NCBI GenBank assembly: GCA_934590505.1
Contig: CAKTPC010000011.1
Span: forward strand, 1 to 29,273
Length of the DNA: 29,273 nucleotides
Reading direction: 5' to 3'
DNA from: an uncultured Oscillospiraceae bacterium
GTDB lineage: Bacteria > Bacillota > Clostridia > Oscillospirales > Oscillospiraceae
Shown here: one piece after another, positions 8,857 to 16,817 of the stretch
Numbering within the stretch: position 1 is the stretch's first letter
Layout of the letters: every line of letters begins with the position of its first letter
Position numbers and translations under genes: made by a program
The notes under the pieces: model-generated
Seen by the model: the letters and a program-made list of their open reading frames with translations, nothing else
Told to the model about the DNA's origin: nothing
Database searches by the model: none

Positions 8857-9453
8857 ATGTATACATCTTATACAAAACCAAACACTAAGGATATTATGGT
8901 CGAAAAGGCCATCGAGCTTTTCAAAGAGCGCGGGACGGAAGCGGTTTCTATAAAGGACATCTGTGATAGAGCCGCGGTGACACGCAATGCGTTTTATTAT
9001 CATTTTGAAAGCAAGGATCTTCTTTTTGATTCTGTAGGCGATTGGGTGAGCAGAATATCAAAAGAGCGCATACAGATGATCTATGAACCCGACTCGTACT
9101 ATCAGCAGTTCTGGGAATATTATCGCGCTTATATTCTTACTGAGATAGAAATGGGTGCGGATATTATGAACCGCATCTGCTTTTCTAGAACGATGAAGGG
9201 GCGGGCAGATTATTACAGCTACATTGACGATAAGCTTGCGCTTCAGATGACGTCGCTTATAAGGCGTGCGCAGGAGGAAAAAATTATCCGCAATTCCGGA
9301 TCGCCCGAAGATCTGTTGTGGACAAGCTATGATATTGTTCGCGGTGTCAATATCAAGTGGTGTTTCCAATGGGGCACGTCTGATATTCTCAGCGAGACTA
9401 AACGCGGCCTTGATACATTGTTTATGGCATCTGAAGGACACACTCTTAAATGA
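8857..9453 (+). CDS. TetR/AcrR family transcriptional regulator
   Basis: A regulator of 198 residues. The N-terminal helix-turn-helix (about 12-55) contains AVSIKDICDRAAVTRNAFYY followed by HFESKD, the TetR signature. The C-terminal two thirds is helical and presumably binds a small effector. The start at ATG 8857 is supported by GAGG six bases upstream and by the family's usual N-terminus. The frame is open further upstream, to 8755, but that stretch crosses the operator region. It diverges from the alcohol dehydrogenase operon and very likely represses it until a substrate appears. Its stop is followed at once by the dispersed repeat at 9454. Confidence 0.88.
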   Translation: MYTSYTKPNTKDIMVEKAIELFKERGTEAVSIKDICDRAAVTRNAFYYHFESKDLLFDSVGDWVSRISKERIQMIYEPDSYYQQFWEYYRAYILTEIEMGADIMNRICFSRTMKGRADYYSYIDDKLALQMTSLIRRAQEEKIIRNSGSPEDLLWTSYDIVRGVNIKWCFQWGTSDILSETKRGLDTLFMASEGHTLK

Positions 9454-9748
9454 GCATAGTCTTATTCTTTGAATATAGCGACGCAGATTTTGAACCCATG
9501 GCAACAAAAAAACAGACCTTGCGGCCTGCAATAAAATGGCATCAGTATAAACGCCAAAACGGGTTTGACCCAAACGCTGACCCATACGGGGAAATCTCCG
9601 GGCAGTACGGCGCAGTACAAAGCAGCAATTTGGTGAAACAAAAGAGGGCCAAACAGCAGTTAACCGACACAAAAGCAGCCTATTTAAGAACCGACCGCAG
9701 CTCATAACCCGGAGGTCGTTGGTTCAAATCCTTCCCCCGCAACCACCA
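9454..9748 (+). repeat. ~290-bp direct repeat with tRNA-fMet 3'-half, left copy
   Basis: This stretch matches 27279-27572 over its whole length. The match is looser in the first 100 bases and nearly identical over the last 190. It ends in a block (about 9691-9747) reading CTCATAACCCGGAGGTCG onwards to CCCCCGCAACCA, which is the anticodon loop to 3' end of an initiator tRNA-Met. The 5' half of the tRNA is absent and the T stem carries two mismatches, so this is not a working tRNA. It looks like an integration-site end. There is no gene here. Confidence 0.75.
9566..9584 (+). repeat. TGACCCA tandem pair, left arm-type site candidate
   Basis: TGACCCA occurs twice at a 12-base period (9566 and 9578). 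The same pair recurs at 9831-9849 and 27391-27409, each near the tRNA-like core. Closely spaced direct repeats beside an attachment core are typical of the arm sites bound by the N-terminal domain of tyrosine integrases. No such integrase gene is in the window, so the role is inferred. Confidence 0.35.
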
Positions 9749-9783
9749 AAGTCCTGAAATCGCAAGATTTCAGGACTTTTTCT
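9748..9783 (+). terminator. Rho-independent terminator after the tRNA-like segment
   Basis: A perfect 14-bp stem (9748-9761 with 9766-9779) with a GCAA loop runs into TTTTT. It directly follows the CCA end of the tRNA-like block, the position expected for the terminator of an original tRNA gene. The right-hand copy of the repeat lacks it, because the recombinase gene begins there. Confidence 0.85.
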
Positions 9784-9830
9784 GCACTTATGGGACTGAA
9801 AAGTTCGACTCGTTTTTGCCAAAATCGCGC

Positions 9831-9849
9831 TGACCCAAACCGTGACCCA
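9831..9849 (+). repeat. TGACCCA tandem pair, right arm-type site candidate
   Basis: The two TGACCCA units (9831 and 9843) keep the 12-base period of the pair at 9566. Similarity extends outward on both sides over about 50 bases (GCCAAAA before, a shared GG..AG.ACGG pattern after). The tRNA-like core therefore has a related pair on each side, as at a junction between two element ends. Confidence 0.35.
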
Positions 9850-9940
9850 AATGCGGATATCAGCGGATAGGACGGGAAAGGATTTGATGGGAAAATTCTA
9901 GGCAAAACTGCGCAGTGAGAAAAATTTTTTGAGAAAACTT

Positions 9941-9975
9941 AGATGCAGAGCGGTTCGTACCGCTCTGCATCTTTT
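9941..9975. terminator. Strong hairpin terminator
   Basis: A perfect 14-bp stem (9941-9954 with 9959-9972) with a TCGT loop is followed by TTTT on the plus strand. The region 9784-10125 otherwise contains no gene that I can support. The hairpin could end plus-strand read-through or, less well, the leftward hydrolase transcript. Confidence 0.7.
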
Positions 9976-10125
9976 CCTCTGTGTTTTATCTTGCGGCATA
10001 ATGATGGAGGGTCAGCACATGAAACAGGAAATGGAACTGCCGAAAGATTAAAAACAGGGTTAGATCATCAGTAATTAACTGCGCCCTCTGCGTAAAACGC
10101 AGAGAGCAACTTTGTACGGATATTC

Positions 10126-11994
10126 TCAGTAAATAAATGTCGTTGTGTTTACACAGGTCAATATTGCAACTATTATCGCATTGACAATACCTGCAAGGTA
10201 GGGATTGCGTGTACGTTTGTATACAGCACGGGAAATGAATGTAGCTGCCATGAGGATTAGTACGATTGTGAACAGCCACAGTATAAAACAGGGATACGCC
10301 TCTCCGGTCTTGTAAAAAAGCATTCTGCCGGTGCTGTAATAGTAAGCGTACTGCATCCATGGAAGGACAAGCGCAGGAAACGCAGTAAACACAGCGACAA
10401 TAAGGCTGTTGCCAACGCCGCGCTTTCCGCCGATTGTGTTATAGTTGAAGCAGTTTGCTGCGACAGAAGCAGGAACATAAAACAAGATGAACATCCACAT
10501 ATACGGGAAAGCAACCTCACCGAGGTACTTGGCATCGAATGCCTTTGCTGCAAGCGTCCAAAGCCGAAAATCGGACTTGAAGAAATAATCGGCAAAGAAT
10601 ACCCACGTATATGCAAGTGCGACAGTTATAATGGCAAGCAGAACTGTTTTGCAAAGCTTGCGCAGCGGCATCTTAATGCCGACAGCTTCAAGATCCATGC
10701 CATGCTTTGCGCCATAGCACTTATAGTAGATAAACATGGTAAGAATAGTGAACAAACCGCACAGCATGCTCCAAAGAGCGAGCGCCATAGACTCCGGCTG
10801 TGCCACCTTTTGCCCATAGCCATAGGCTACAACGGGAAGGTATATGATAGATGCAAATATTGCGCCGGCAATAAGGCATCCCCAAAACCAGAGCTTGCCC
10901 TTGCTGCCCATAACCTTTGCAGGAGCAGCAGGACTCTCCGTACGCAGCTCACCAAAATACGGAGTGTACACCATCATCCAAATAAACGCCACGATAAACA
11001 GCGCCATACCAACAAGACCGGCAGCGTTGAACGCCTCTTTCCACTGCCATACCTGATCATTTGAGGGAATGGGGTTTGGTGCGCCGAATGTTTCATCGAA
11101 GAACTCAATGGTGTAAGCCGCGGAGCGAGCCGAGAAGTGTGACCATGGATGTATAATATCAGGACGCCAGATCACGCGCACGGTGTCCTTGCCGTCAACA
11201 TCCTGATGATACATGGTATCGGCGCTGCGCGCTTCAAGCCCGGTCGGGTCGATGCCAAAATAAAGAAAAGATTGTGCGTCGTTTGTCTCCATGTAGTGCG
11301 GGGAAAAATAATCAGGCTCGGGGTCGCCGCTCTTTATCACGGTCTCTATTTTTCCATCATAAATAAACGGCCAGAATTCATCGTACTGGGCGGATATTAT
11401 ACCGACGTCTCGGCTACCGTATATGTCGTTTGTATAGTTGCCTTTTTCGTCGACATAATCGGCAGTACGGCAGTTGAGCAGGACCGCGGCAATAAGATCG
11501 GTTCCGTTGGCGGTATCCTCGCCTACAGCAAAATTACAGGAACGACCGCCTGCGGAATGCCCTGTGATCCCGATTCGCTCCGTATCAACAAACGGCATAC
11601 GAGACAGCGCGAGTACGCCCTGATATACGCCGGAATATATCACGTCCATACCCGTGCCGACAACGCTGTCAGAATTGCCGTGATCCGGCTGATCGATTGC
11701 AAGAACAACATATCCGTGCCGGGACAGTTCAACGAAATATGAATCCTGCATTTCCTTATTGTTGAATGCCCCGTGACTGCACAGAACTGCAGGCGCCGGC
11801 GTGTCCAAAGTGGCATTCTCGGGTATGTATAGATTTGCACACATCACATAGCCTGCGTCTGTCGGGATTCGCAGTTCCTTGATTTGTACCTTGCCGCCGT
11901 CAGTCTGCACGGCAAAGCTCACTATCATGCTCAGAAGCATTAGCGCTGTGGAAATGCACAACAGCTTCTTTGCAAATTTCTTTCCTTTTTCCAT
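10126..11994 (-). CDS. Alpha/beta hydrolase fused to a C-terminal multi-pass membrane domain
   Basis: A 622-residue protein. A signal anchor (about 9-28) leads into an alpha/beta hydrolase domain (about 35-305) of the dienelactone-hydrolase/acyl-esterase type: the oxyanion motif SHGAFNN at 73-79 and the nucleophile Ser147 in GHSAGG. Asp205 and His286 (HPWSHF) are candidate partners. From about 325 to the end there are about eight hydrophobic helices. Both ends suggest that the catalytic domain lies outside the membrane. AAAGGAG precedes the ATG. It lies behind a LysR gene but is separated from it by a terminator. The substrate is unknown; an ester or lipid reaching the cell surface is a reasonable guess. 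Confidence 0.8.
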   Translation of the reverse strand: MEKGKKFAKKLLCISTALMLLSMIVSFAVQTDGGKVQIKELRIPTDAGYVMCANLYIPENATLDTPAPAVLCSHGAFNNKEMQDSYFVELSRHGYVVLAIDQPDHGNSDSVVGTGMDVIYSGVYQGVLALSRMPFVDTERIGITGHSAGGRSCNFAVGEDTANGTDLIAAVLLNCRTADYVDEKGNYTNDIYGSRDVGIISAQYDEFWPFIYDGKIETVIKSGDPEPDYFSPHYMETNDAQSFLYFGIDPTGLEARSADTMYHQDVDGKDTVRVIWRPDIIHPWSHFSARSAAYTIEFFDETFGAPNPIPSNDQVWQWKEAFNAAGLVGMALFIVAFIWMMVYTPYFGELRTESPAAPAKVMGSKGKLWFWGCLIAGAIFASIIYLPVVAYGYGQKVAQPESMALALWSMLCGLFTILTMFIYYKCYGAKHGMDLEAVGIKMPLRKLCKTVLLAIITVALAYTWVFFADYFFKSDFRLWTLAAKAFDAKYLGEVAFPYMWMFILFYVPASVAANCFNYNTIGGKRGVGNSLIVAVFTAFPALVLPWMQYAYYYSTGRMLFYKTGEAYPCFILWLFTIVLILMAATFISRAVYKRTRNPYLAGIVNAIIVAILTCVNTTTFIY

Positions 11995-12041
11995 TTTTCT
12001 CTCCTTTATTACTTTTGTGGTGTCGAAACCTACAAAGATAA

Positions 12042-12075
12042 TAAAAAAATAAGACTCCTATGAGAAGTCTTATTT
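12042..12075 (-). terminator. Terminator of the LysR pair
   Basis: On the minus strand AAATAAGACT pairs with AGTCTTATTT (12075-12066 with 12056-12047), followed by a run of seven T. It lies between the second LysR gene and the hydrolase, so these are probably separate transcripts. Confidence 0.75.
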
Positions 12076-12093
12076 AGTATCAAGCTTATATGC

Positions 12094-12984
12094 TCAAGGC
12101 GATAACCGCTTTAGAACCTGTATGAGCCGCATTACCTTTGCCGACGGCGTTTTAGAGTAGAGAATTCCGTATGGCATACTGTAATTCCAATCAACGTCCA
12201 CGGTTTTTAAAAACGGATTCACTGTGCTCCATTTTCTGATAGTTATCAACGGGTTACCGCTTGACTGACAGCGGTTGAAAATATCCAGCGTATAGATGCT
12301 GAAATCTTCTATTTTTATCTCTGGGTGCTTTTGCTCTAGCTCGTCGCGCAGGCTGTCGAGCACGCTGTTCCAACCTCGTTTTATCATAAACACAGTACAG
12401 CCATACAGCTCTCGTATATCTATTCTCACCTGTCCGGCAAGCCTGTGCCCGTCCGGCACGGAAATGCACAGCGGCTCACGGCTCAGTGCGTATCCACTGC
12501 AGTCGCGCAGCGCCAGAATTTTATTATCAACGAACCCAGGAGACACATCATAGCTTTGCCCAAGATTTTTCAGTATTTCGCGGGCATTCTGCGCAGAATT
12601 TGTATACTGAACGAACTGAAATTCTGTATCCGGCATGGCTCTGGAGACACGAGCCCAGAATCCGTTGCCAAAGTCCGGCGGTGTGATTGGTGATGTTGCG
12701 ACGCGAATGATAGGGGTGGTGTTATCAACATCCCTCATGCGGCGTATAGTCTCCGCGCTGTACTCGGTAATGTGCCTTGCCGCCTCAAAAAGTATTTGCC
12801 CTGCCTCCGTGAGTTTCACGCCTCTATGCGTTCGTGTAAAGAGCATCACTCCAAGAGAGGATTCTAATGTGTTTATCTGCTTTACAACGGCGGAATATGA
12901 TATGAACAAAATATCTGCCGCCTTGTTGAAACTGCCCGTTTCAGCCGCCAGCAGGAAAGTGTCCAGTTGAGAATTATACAGCAT
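12094..12984 (-). CDS. LysR family transcriptional regulator
   Basis: A 296-residue LysR-type regulator. The N-terminal winged helix-turn-helix (about 1-60) reads FLLAAETGSFNKAADILFIS with the usual LE..LG..LF.R pattern, and a periplasmic-binding-like effector domain follows. The start at ATG 12984 (MLYNSQLD) has GGAG upstream and matches the normal LysR N-terminus; the open frame extends 15 codons further. It overlaps the stop of the upstream LysR gene by 11 bases, so translation is probably coupled. It is closest in this window to the LysR at 18301 (same MYN.QLD.F start and C-terminal ..LPYG.MY). Target: probably the hydrolase or the MATE/AKR operon. Confidence 0.88.
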   Translation of the reverse strand: MLYNSQLDTFLLAAETGSFNKAADILFISYSAVVKQINTLESSLGVMLFTRTHRGVKLTEAGQILFEAARHITEYSAETIRRMRDVDNTTPIIRVATSPITPPDFGNGFWARVSRAMPDTEFQFVQYTNSAQNAREILKNLGQSYDVSPGFVDNKILALRDCSGYALSREPLCISVPDGHRLAGQVRIDIRELYGCTVFMIKRGWNSVLDSLRDELEQKHPEIKIEDFSIYTLDIFNRCQSSGNPLITIRKWSTVNPFLKTVDVDWNYSMPYGILYSKTPSAKVMRLIQVLKRLSP

Positions 12985-13876
12985 TATCGTCTCCTGAGTG
13001 TTCGCACAATGCAGACATTTTAACTTCATTTAAGAATTCCTTGGCTGCGCTGGAAAGCATTGCGTTCCGCCGCCAAACAAGAACATGCCGTTCGTCGAGC
13101 GGAGGGTAAAGCGGGCAGAAGCGCAGGTTTTCATCAAGACAGCTCCCTAGCAGCTCGCGCACCGTGAGAAACGCTCCGAGGCCGCTCCTTACAAACGGCT
13201 CATGGCTGCCATTTATCACATTGTACGTTGCCGCAATATTTATTTTCTCAACATCCGTCTGCGCCCATGCTGCGATCCTCCGCTGCAGGCCGGGGCGATG
13301 ATGGAATATGATCGGTGCAGACAGGAGCAACTCTTTTGTTATGACTTTATGCGCCGCAAGCGGACTGCTTCGGCTGACAAGAAGTCCCCAATGAACAGTT
13401 TCCGTAAGTGCGATTGAATTGTATTCCGTGTCGTCCACCGGGTGCAGCATGACAGCAAAGTCAAGGCTGCCGTGCTCCATACGTTCTTCAACATCCGTCG
13501 CGTCCCCGCTGTGAAAATAGAAGCGCACATCCGGATACTTTCTACGCATTGCTGCGGCGGTTTTGAGTATTGAAGCAGGCGTGTTGCCGCCAATCGCAAC
13601 TTCTCCGCTTACCGATCGTGAATCCGCCATAAGCTCACGTTCTGTACGCTCGAACAGTGCTATAAGCTCTTCAGCGCGCTTACGCAGAAGGATTCCATCC
13701 TCCGTAAGCGCAATTTTTCTGCCCCCGCGGATGAGAAGCTGCTTGCCAAGCTCAGCCTCCAGCTCCATCATCTGCTTGGAGAGTGACGGCTGCGCAATGT
13801 GCAGCGTTTCTGCCGCGCGGGTAATACTCTCCTCCTGCGCTACCGCAAGGAAATACCGCAGTATACGTATATCCAC
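12974..13876 (-). CDS. LysR family transcriptional regulator
   Basis: A 300-residue LysR regulator starting at GTG 13876 (DIRILRYFLAVAQEESITR), preceded by GGAGGTG seven bases upstream. The helix-turn-helix AAETLHIAQPSLSKQMMELE and an effector domain of normal size are clear. The family usually binds a T-N11-A site in the divergent promoter and responds to a small co-inducer. It lies divergent to the MATE operon, whose promoter region holds an inverted repeat at 13933-13948. Its C-terminus overlaps the next LysR gene. Two tandem, different LysR regulators in one unit are uncommon. Confidence 0.9.
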   Translation of the reverse strand: MDIRILRYFLAVAQEESITRAAETLHIAQPSLSKQMMELEAELGKQLLIRGGRKIALTEDGILLRKRAEELIALFERTERELMADSRSVSGEVAIGGNTPASILKTAAAMRRKYPDVRFYFHSGDATDVEERMEHGSLDFAVMLHPVDDTEYNSIALTETVHWGLLVSRSSPLAAHKVITKELLLSAPIIFHHRPGLQRRIAAWAQTDVEKINIAATYNVINGSHEPFVRSGLGAFLTVRELLGSCLDENLRFCPLYPPLDERHVLVWRRNAMLSSAAKEFLNEVKMSALCEHSGDDNAV

Positions 13877-13903
13877 CCAAACACCTCCGTAGACTTTTCG
13901 ATT

Positions 13904-13932
13904 ATTATAGCGCAGGAAACTATTCCTGTAAA
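13904..13932 (-). promoter_or_regulatory. Promoter of the LysR pair
   Basis: On the minus strand TTTACA (13932-13927) and TATAAT (13909-13904) are 17 bases apart, a near-consensus sigma-70/SigA promoter. Transcription would begin about 20 bases before the GTG start. Confidence 0.7.
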
Positions 13933-13948
13933 CTATGAGAAAACATAG
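13933..13948. promoter_or_regulatory. CTATG-6-CATAG inverted repeat, LysR operator candidate
   Basis: The site CTATG-AGAAAA-CATAG lies between the two divergent promoters, touching the -35 box of the leftward one. A related CTATG-ATAA-CATA sits at 19214-19226 in front of the second LysR gene. A LysR dimer site is a natural reading. Confidence 0.4.
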
Positions 13949-13959
13949 CGCATAAGTAT

Positions 13960-13988
13960 TTGATATTGGGAAGACCCGCAAATATAAT
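13960..13988 (+). promoter_or_regulatory. Promoter of the MATE/SleB-like/AKR operon
   Basis: TTGATA (13960-13965) and a perfect TATAAT (13983-13988) are separated by 17 bases. This is the best match to consensus in the intergenic region and gives a short leader to the MATE gene at 14017. Confidence 0.75.
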
Positions 13989-14016
13989 ATTCATCGGAAA
14001 GAGATGAACGAACAAG

Positions 14017-15381
14017 ATGAACAGACACAGTCAAATAGATATGCTCCAAGGCTCAATATGGAATAAGCTGCCACAGTTTGCACTGCCGATAGCTGCTACA
14101 GCAATACTTGAACAGCTTTTTAACGCCTCTGATGTTGCGGTCGTTGGCAACTTTACCGGCGATTTCAAAACCATTGCTGTTGCGGCAGTCGGCTCTAACA
14201 GTCCGGTTATCAATCTTGTGCTGAATTTTTTTATCGGCATAGCGCTGGGCGCAAACGTCGTTATTGCAACTGCAGTAGGCAGAGGCAGCAAGGATGATGT
14301 AGAGCAGACCGTACACACAGCGATAGCAATGTCAATCATCTGCGGAACTGCGGTCATGCTCATAGGTGAGCTTGCTGCTGCGCCTTTGCTCGGCGCCATG
14401 AATATCCCAGAGGAGGTATTTCCCTATGCGCTTTTGTATCTAAGAATATATCTGCTCGGGATGCCGGTAATACTTCTGTATAACTTTGAAGCGGCAATAT
14501 TCCGCAGTGTCGGAGAGACCTCCGTACCTCTACGTGCATTGATCTTATCCGGTTTGCTCAATGTTGTACTCAATCTTCTGTTTGTGGCGGTATTCAAAAT
14601 GACTGTGGATGGTGTCGCAGTCGCAACAGTCGTCTCCAATGCCGTCAGCGCGGGCGTGCTGCTGTATCGACTAATGAACACGGAAGAGATCATAGCAGTA
14701 AATATAAAGCAAATTCGTATAGATCAGCCAAGCTTCCGGCACATCATCCGCATAGGCTTACCTGCCGGTATACAAAGCGCAGTGTTTGCGGTGTCAAATA
14801 TCATTGTCCAGTCTGCAATAAACAGCCTCGGCACAGTTGTGATGGCGGCATCAAGCGCCGCGTTCAATATTGAGGTGTTTGCTTATGATGTGCTGAACTC
14901 ATTCAGCCAAGCCTGCACGACTTTTGTCGGGCAAAACTACGGTGCTGGTCAGCTCGAACGCTGCAAAAAGGTTCTTGCGCTATCGTTGGTGGAGGACATG
15001 GTCGCATCAGTTTCAGCCGTCCTACTGGTTTTGCTGACTGGCAAAGCATTTATATCCGTATTCAACAACGCCCCCAAAGTAATAGAGGTCGGCTACACAA
15101 GACTGATGATGGTTTTCAGTGCTTACGTGTTCAGTATGCTGTATGAGATACTGTCCGGTTATCTGCGCGGGTTTGGCATATCCCTTGTTCCAGCTCTGCT
15201 TACGATACTCGGCGTCTGCGGTGTGCGTGTGTTCTGGGTTGAAGTCGTTTTCCCAATGAGCCGTACATTCAAGACACTGCTTACAGCATATCCTGTTAGT
15301 CTGGCAACAACAGCAGTGCTCATCCTTGCCGCGCTGATATACTACCGTCCGGCGCATCGTTTTGTGCATGATTCAAAATGA
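14017..15381 (+). CDS. MATE family efflux transporter
   Basis: A 454-residue integral membrane protein with about twelve helices and the MATE signatures WNKLPQFALPIAATAILEQL followed by FNASDVAVVGNF near the N-terminus and an equivalent pattern in the second half. MATE carriers export cationic or amphipathic compounds using a sodium or proton gradient. The ribosome binding site is weak (GGAAAGAGA). It leads an operon with a SleB-like protein and an aldo/keto reductase and is divergent to a LysR regulator, which suggests export of a toxic carbonyl or its reduced product. It is of a different subgroup from the MATE at 21283. Confidence 0.92.
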   Translation: MNRHSQIDMLQGSIWNKLPQFALPIAATAILEQLFNASDVAVVGNFTGDFKTIAVAAVGSNSPVINLVLNFFIGIALGANVVIATAVGRGSKDDVEQTVHTAIAMSIICGTAVMLIGELAAAPLLGAMNIPEEVFPYALLYLRIYLLGMPVILLYNFEAAIFRSVGETSVPLRALILSGLLNVVLNLLFVAVFKMTVDGVAVATVVSNAVSAGVLLYRLMNTEEIIAVNIKQIRIDQPSFRHIIRIGLPAGIQSAVFAVSNIIVQSAINSLGTVVMAASSAAFNIEVFAYDVLNSFSQACTTFVGQNYGAGQLERCKKVLALSLVEDMVASVSAVLLVLLTGKAFISVFNNAPKVIEVGYTRLMMVFSAYVFSMLYEILSGYLRGFGISLVPALLTILGVCGVRVFWVEVVFPMSRTFKTLLTAYPVSLATTAVLILAALIYYRPAHRFVHDSK

Positions 15382-15394
15382 AGAACGGAGGTGC

Positions 15395-15952
15395 TTGTTT
15401 ATAAAGAGACTGTTTGCGGTTTTTGTGGTCGTTTTCGCATTCGTGTTATCTTCTGGTATTGCCCGAAGTCGTGCGGATAGCGCAGAAGATATGACTCCGC
15501 CAGAGGAAAACATAGACCGCGTAACATATTGGGCAGAGCATCCAGAAGACAGCCCATATCAATTCCTTACAGAGGCTAGATATCTTGCTATCGTTGCGTC
15601 ATGCGTTGCTCCTGATGGTGGGGAAGCTGCGCAGGAGTCAGTGATGTGGTGTGTGCTCAACCGCGTAGAATCAGCAAGCTTCCCAAACACAGTCGAAGAG
15701 GTCTGCACCCAACCGCAGCAATGGCAGGGATATGATGCGAACGCGATTTACAGCAGCGATACATATGCGTTCGCGCGTTCTGTTCTTCAGCGCTGGAAAG
15801 CCGGAGAAACCGGCAACATACCAGTAGGAAGTGTTTTTATGGAGGTGACAGCATACGGCCTGAAGTATCGAAGGCAGTTTAATGATTCCGACAGCATAAA
15901 AATATATTTTGATAATGTACAGGAGGGAAACCATGAACTATATCACACTTAA
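15395..15952 (+). CDS. Secreted SleB/Hydrolase_2-like cell-wall protein, catalytic Glu not conserved
   Basis: About 185 residues with an N-terminal signal peptide (KRLFAVFVVVFAFVLSSGIA). The segment ESVMWCVLNRVESASFPNT followed by VEEVCTQPQQW matches the conserved core of SleB/CwlJ-type cell-wall hydrolases. In that family the first strand reads YAEARGE; here the aligned stretch is SCVAPDG, so the expected Glu is replaced by Val. The start is uncertain: TTG 15395 follows CGGAGG closely, while ATG 15362 overlaps the MATE stop and lacks a ribosome binding site. The 3' end overlaps the next gene by 20 bases. A binding or altered catalytic role is possible. Confidence 0.65.
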   Translation: MFIKRLFAVFVVVFAFVLSSGIARSRADSAEDMTPPEENIDRVTYWAEHPEDSPYQFLTEARYLAIVASCVAPDGGEAAQESVMWCVLNRVESASFPNTVEEVCTQPQQWQGYDANAIYSSDTYAFARSVLQRWKAGETGNIPVGSVFMEVTAYGLKYRRQFNDSDSIKIYFDNVQEGNHELYHT

Positions 15953-16790
15953 TAATGGCGTATCCATGCCGGCTATCGGTTTCGGCGTGTTCAGGATGAA
16001 AGATCCTGAGGTTTGCGAAGAAGCGGTCGTCCAAGCGATAAAAGCAGGCTATCGCCTTATTGATACAGCCGCAGCATACGAGAACGAGGAGTCTGTCGGT
16101 CAGGCGATACGCCGCAGCGGCACACCCCGCGAAGAGCTGTTTGTTACAACGAAACTATGGATAAGCGACACATCTTACAGCGGAGCAAAACGCGGCTTTG
16201 AACATTCATTGGAGCGGCTTGGGCTGGACTATGTTGACCTCTATCTTATCCATCAGCCTTATAACGATTACTACGGTGCATGGCGCGCACTTGAAGAGCT
16301 GTATGAGGAAGGACGGGTACGCGCAATAGGAGTAGATAATTTCACACCGGACAAGCTTGCTGACTTGATGTTTTTCAATCGCGTTAAGCCTGCTGTCAAT
16401 CTAGTTGAGTGCAATGCCTTTTATCAGCGCGAAACAGAACGCAAATATATAAGTGCCAGCGGGATACAGATGCAGGCGTGGTCGCCGTTGGCAGCGGGGC
16501 AAACCGGGATGCTTGAAAACGAAATTCTTCTTGCTATTGCAAAAGAGCACGGAAAATCCACCGCGCAGATAGTCTTACGCTGGCTCGTACAGCGCGGGAT
16601 AGTTCCGCTCGTAAAGTCATCAAATCCCGAACGTATGCGTGAGAATTTGGATATCTTTGATTTCGTCCTCTCGGAAGAGGATATGCGCATGATCTCCACG
16701 CTTGACACCGGGCACACCTGCTTTAACCCGCGCACTACCGGCGAAGCAACCGAGGAGTTTCTAAAAACAGCTCTGAATTATAATGTCTGA
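15933..16790 (+). CDS. Aldo/keto reductase, AKR5-like
   Basis: A 285-residue cytosolic aldo/keto reductase beginning MNYITLNNGVSMPAIGFGVF. The tetrad is complete: Asp44, Tyr49, Lys74 and His107. The NADPH-gripping segment VKSSNPERMREN near residue 230 keeps both the Lys and the Arg that bind the 2'-phosphate. The ATG has AGGAGGG six bases upstream; an upstream ATG at 15909 is less likely. This group reduces methylglyoxal, 2,5-diketogluconate and similar carbonyls. It ends the MATE operon. It is clearly related to the reductase at 20423, so this gene pair plus LysR plus MATE occurs twice in the window. Confidence 0.92.
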   Translation: MNYITLNNGVSMPAIGFGVFRMKDPEVCEEAVVQAIKAGYRLIDTAAAYENEESVGQAIRRSGTPREELFVTTKLWISDTSYSGAKRGFEHSLERLGLDYVDLYLIHQPYNDYYGAWRALEELYEEGRVRAIGVDNFTPDKLADLMFFNRVKPAVNLVECNAFYQRETERKYISASGIQMQAWSPLAAGQTGMLENEILLAIAKEHGKSTAQIVLRWLVQRGIVPLVKSSNPERMRENLDIFDFVLSEEDMRMISTLDTGHTCFNPRTTGEATEEFLKTALNYNV

Positions 16791-16817
16791 TTTACAGTTG
16801 CTTTTTGGCAGGTTTTC

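Noticed and set aside
7600..9003. A 467-residue version of the alcohol dehydrogenase
   Set aside because: The extra N-terminal part crosses the operator and the opposite TetR gene; the start at 8667 has an excellent ribosome binding site and matches the family's N-terminus.
9450..9707. 85-codon plus-strand frame within the left repeat
   Set aside because: The frame is not kept in the 27279 copy, which has many frame-breaking differences in the first part, so it is not a conserved protein.
9691..9748. A complete tRNA-Met gene
   Set aside because: Only the anticodon loop to CCA part is present; the D arm and 5' acceptor are missing and the T stem has two mismatches. The same applies at 27515-27572.
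9702..9905. Short minus-strand frame ending VVAGEGFEPTTSGL
   Set aside because: It is read from the complement of the tRNA-like segment and its terminator, with no ribosome binding site. This is a well-known false product of tRNA antisense reading.
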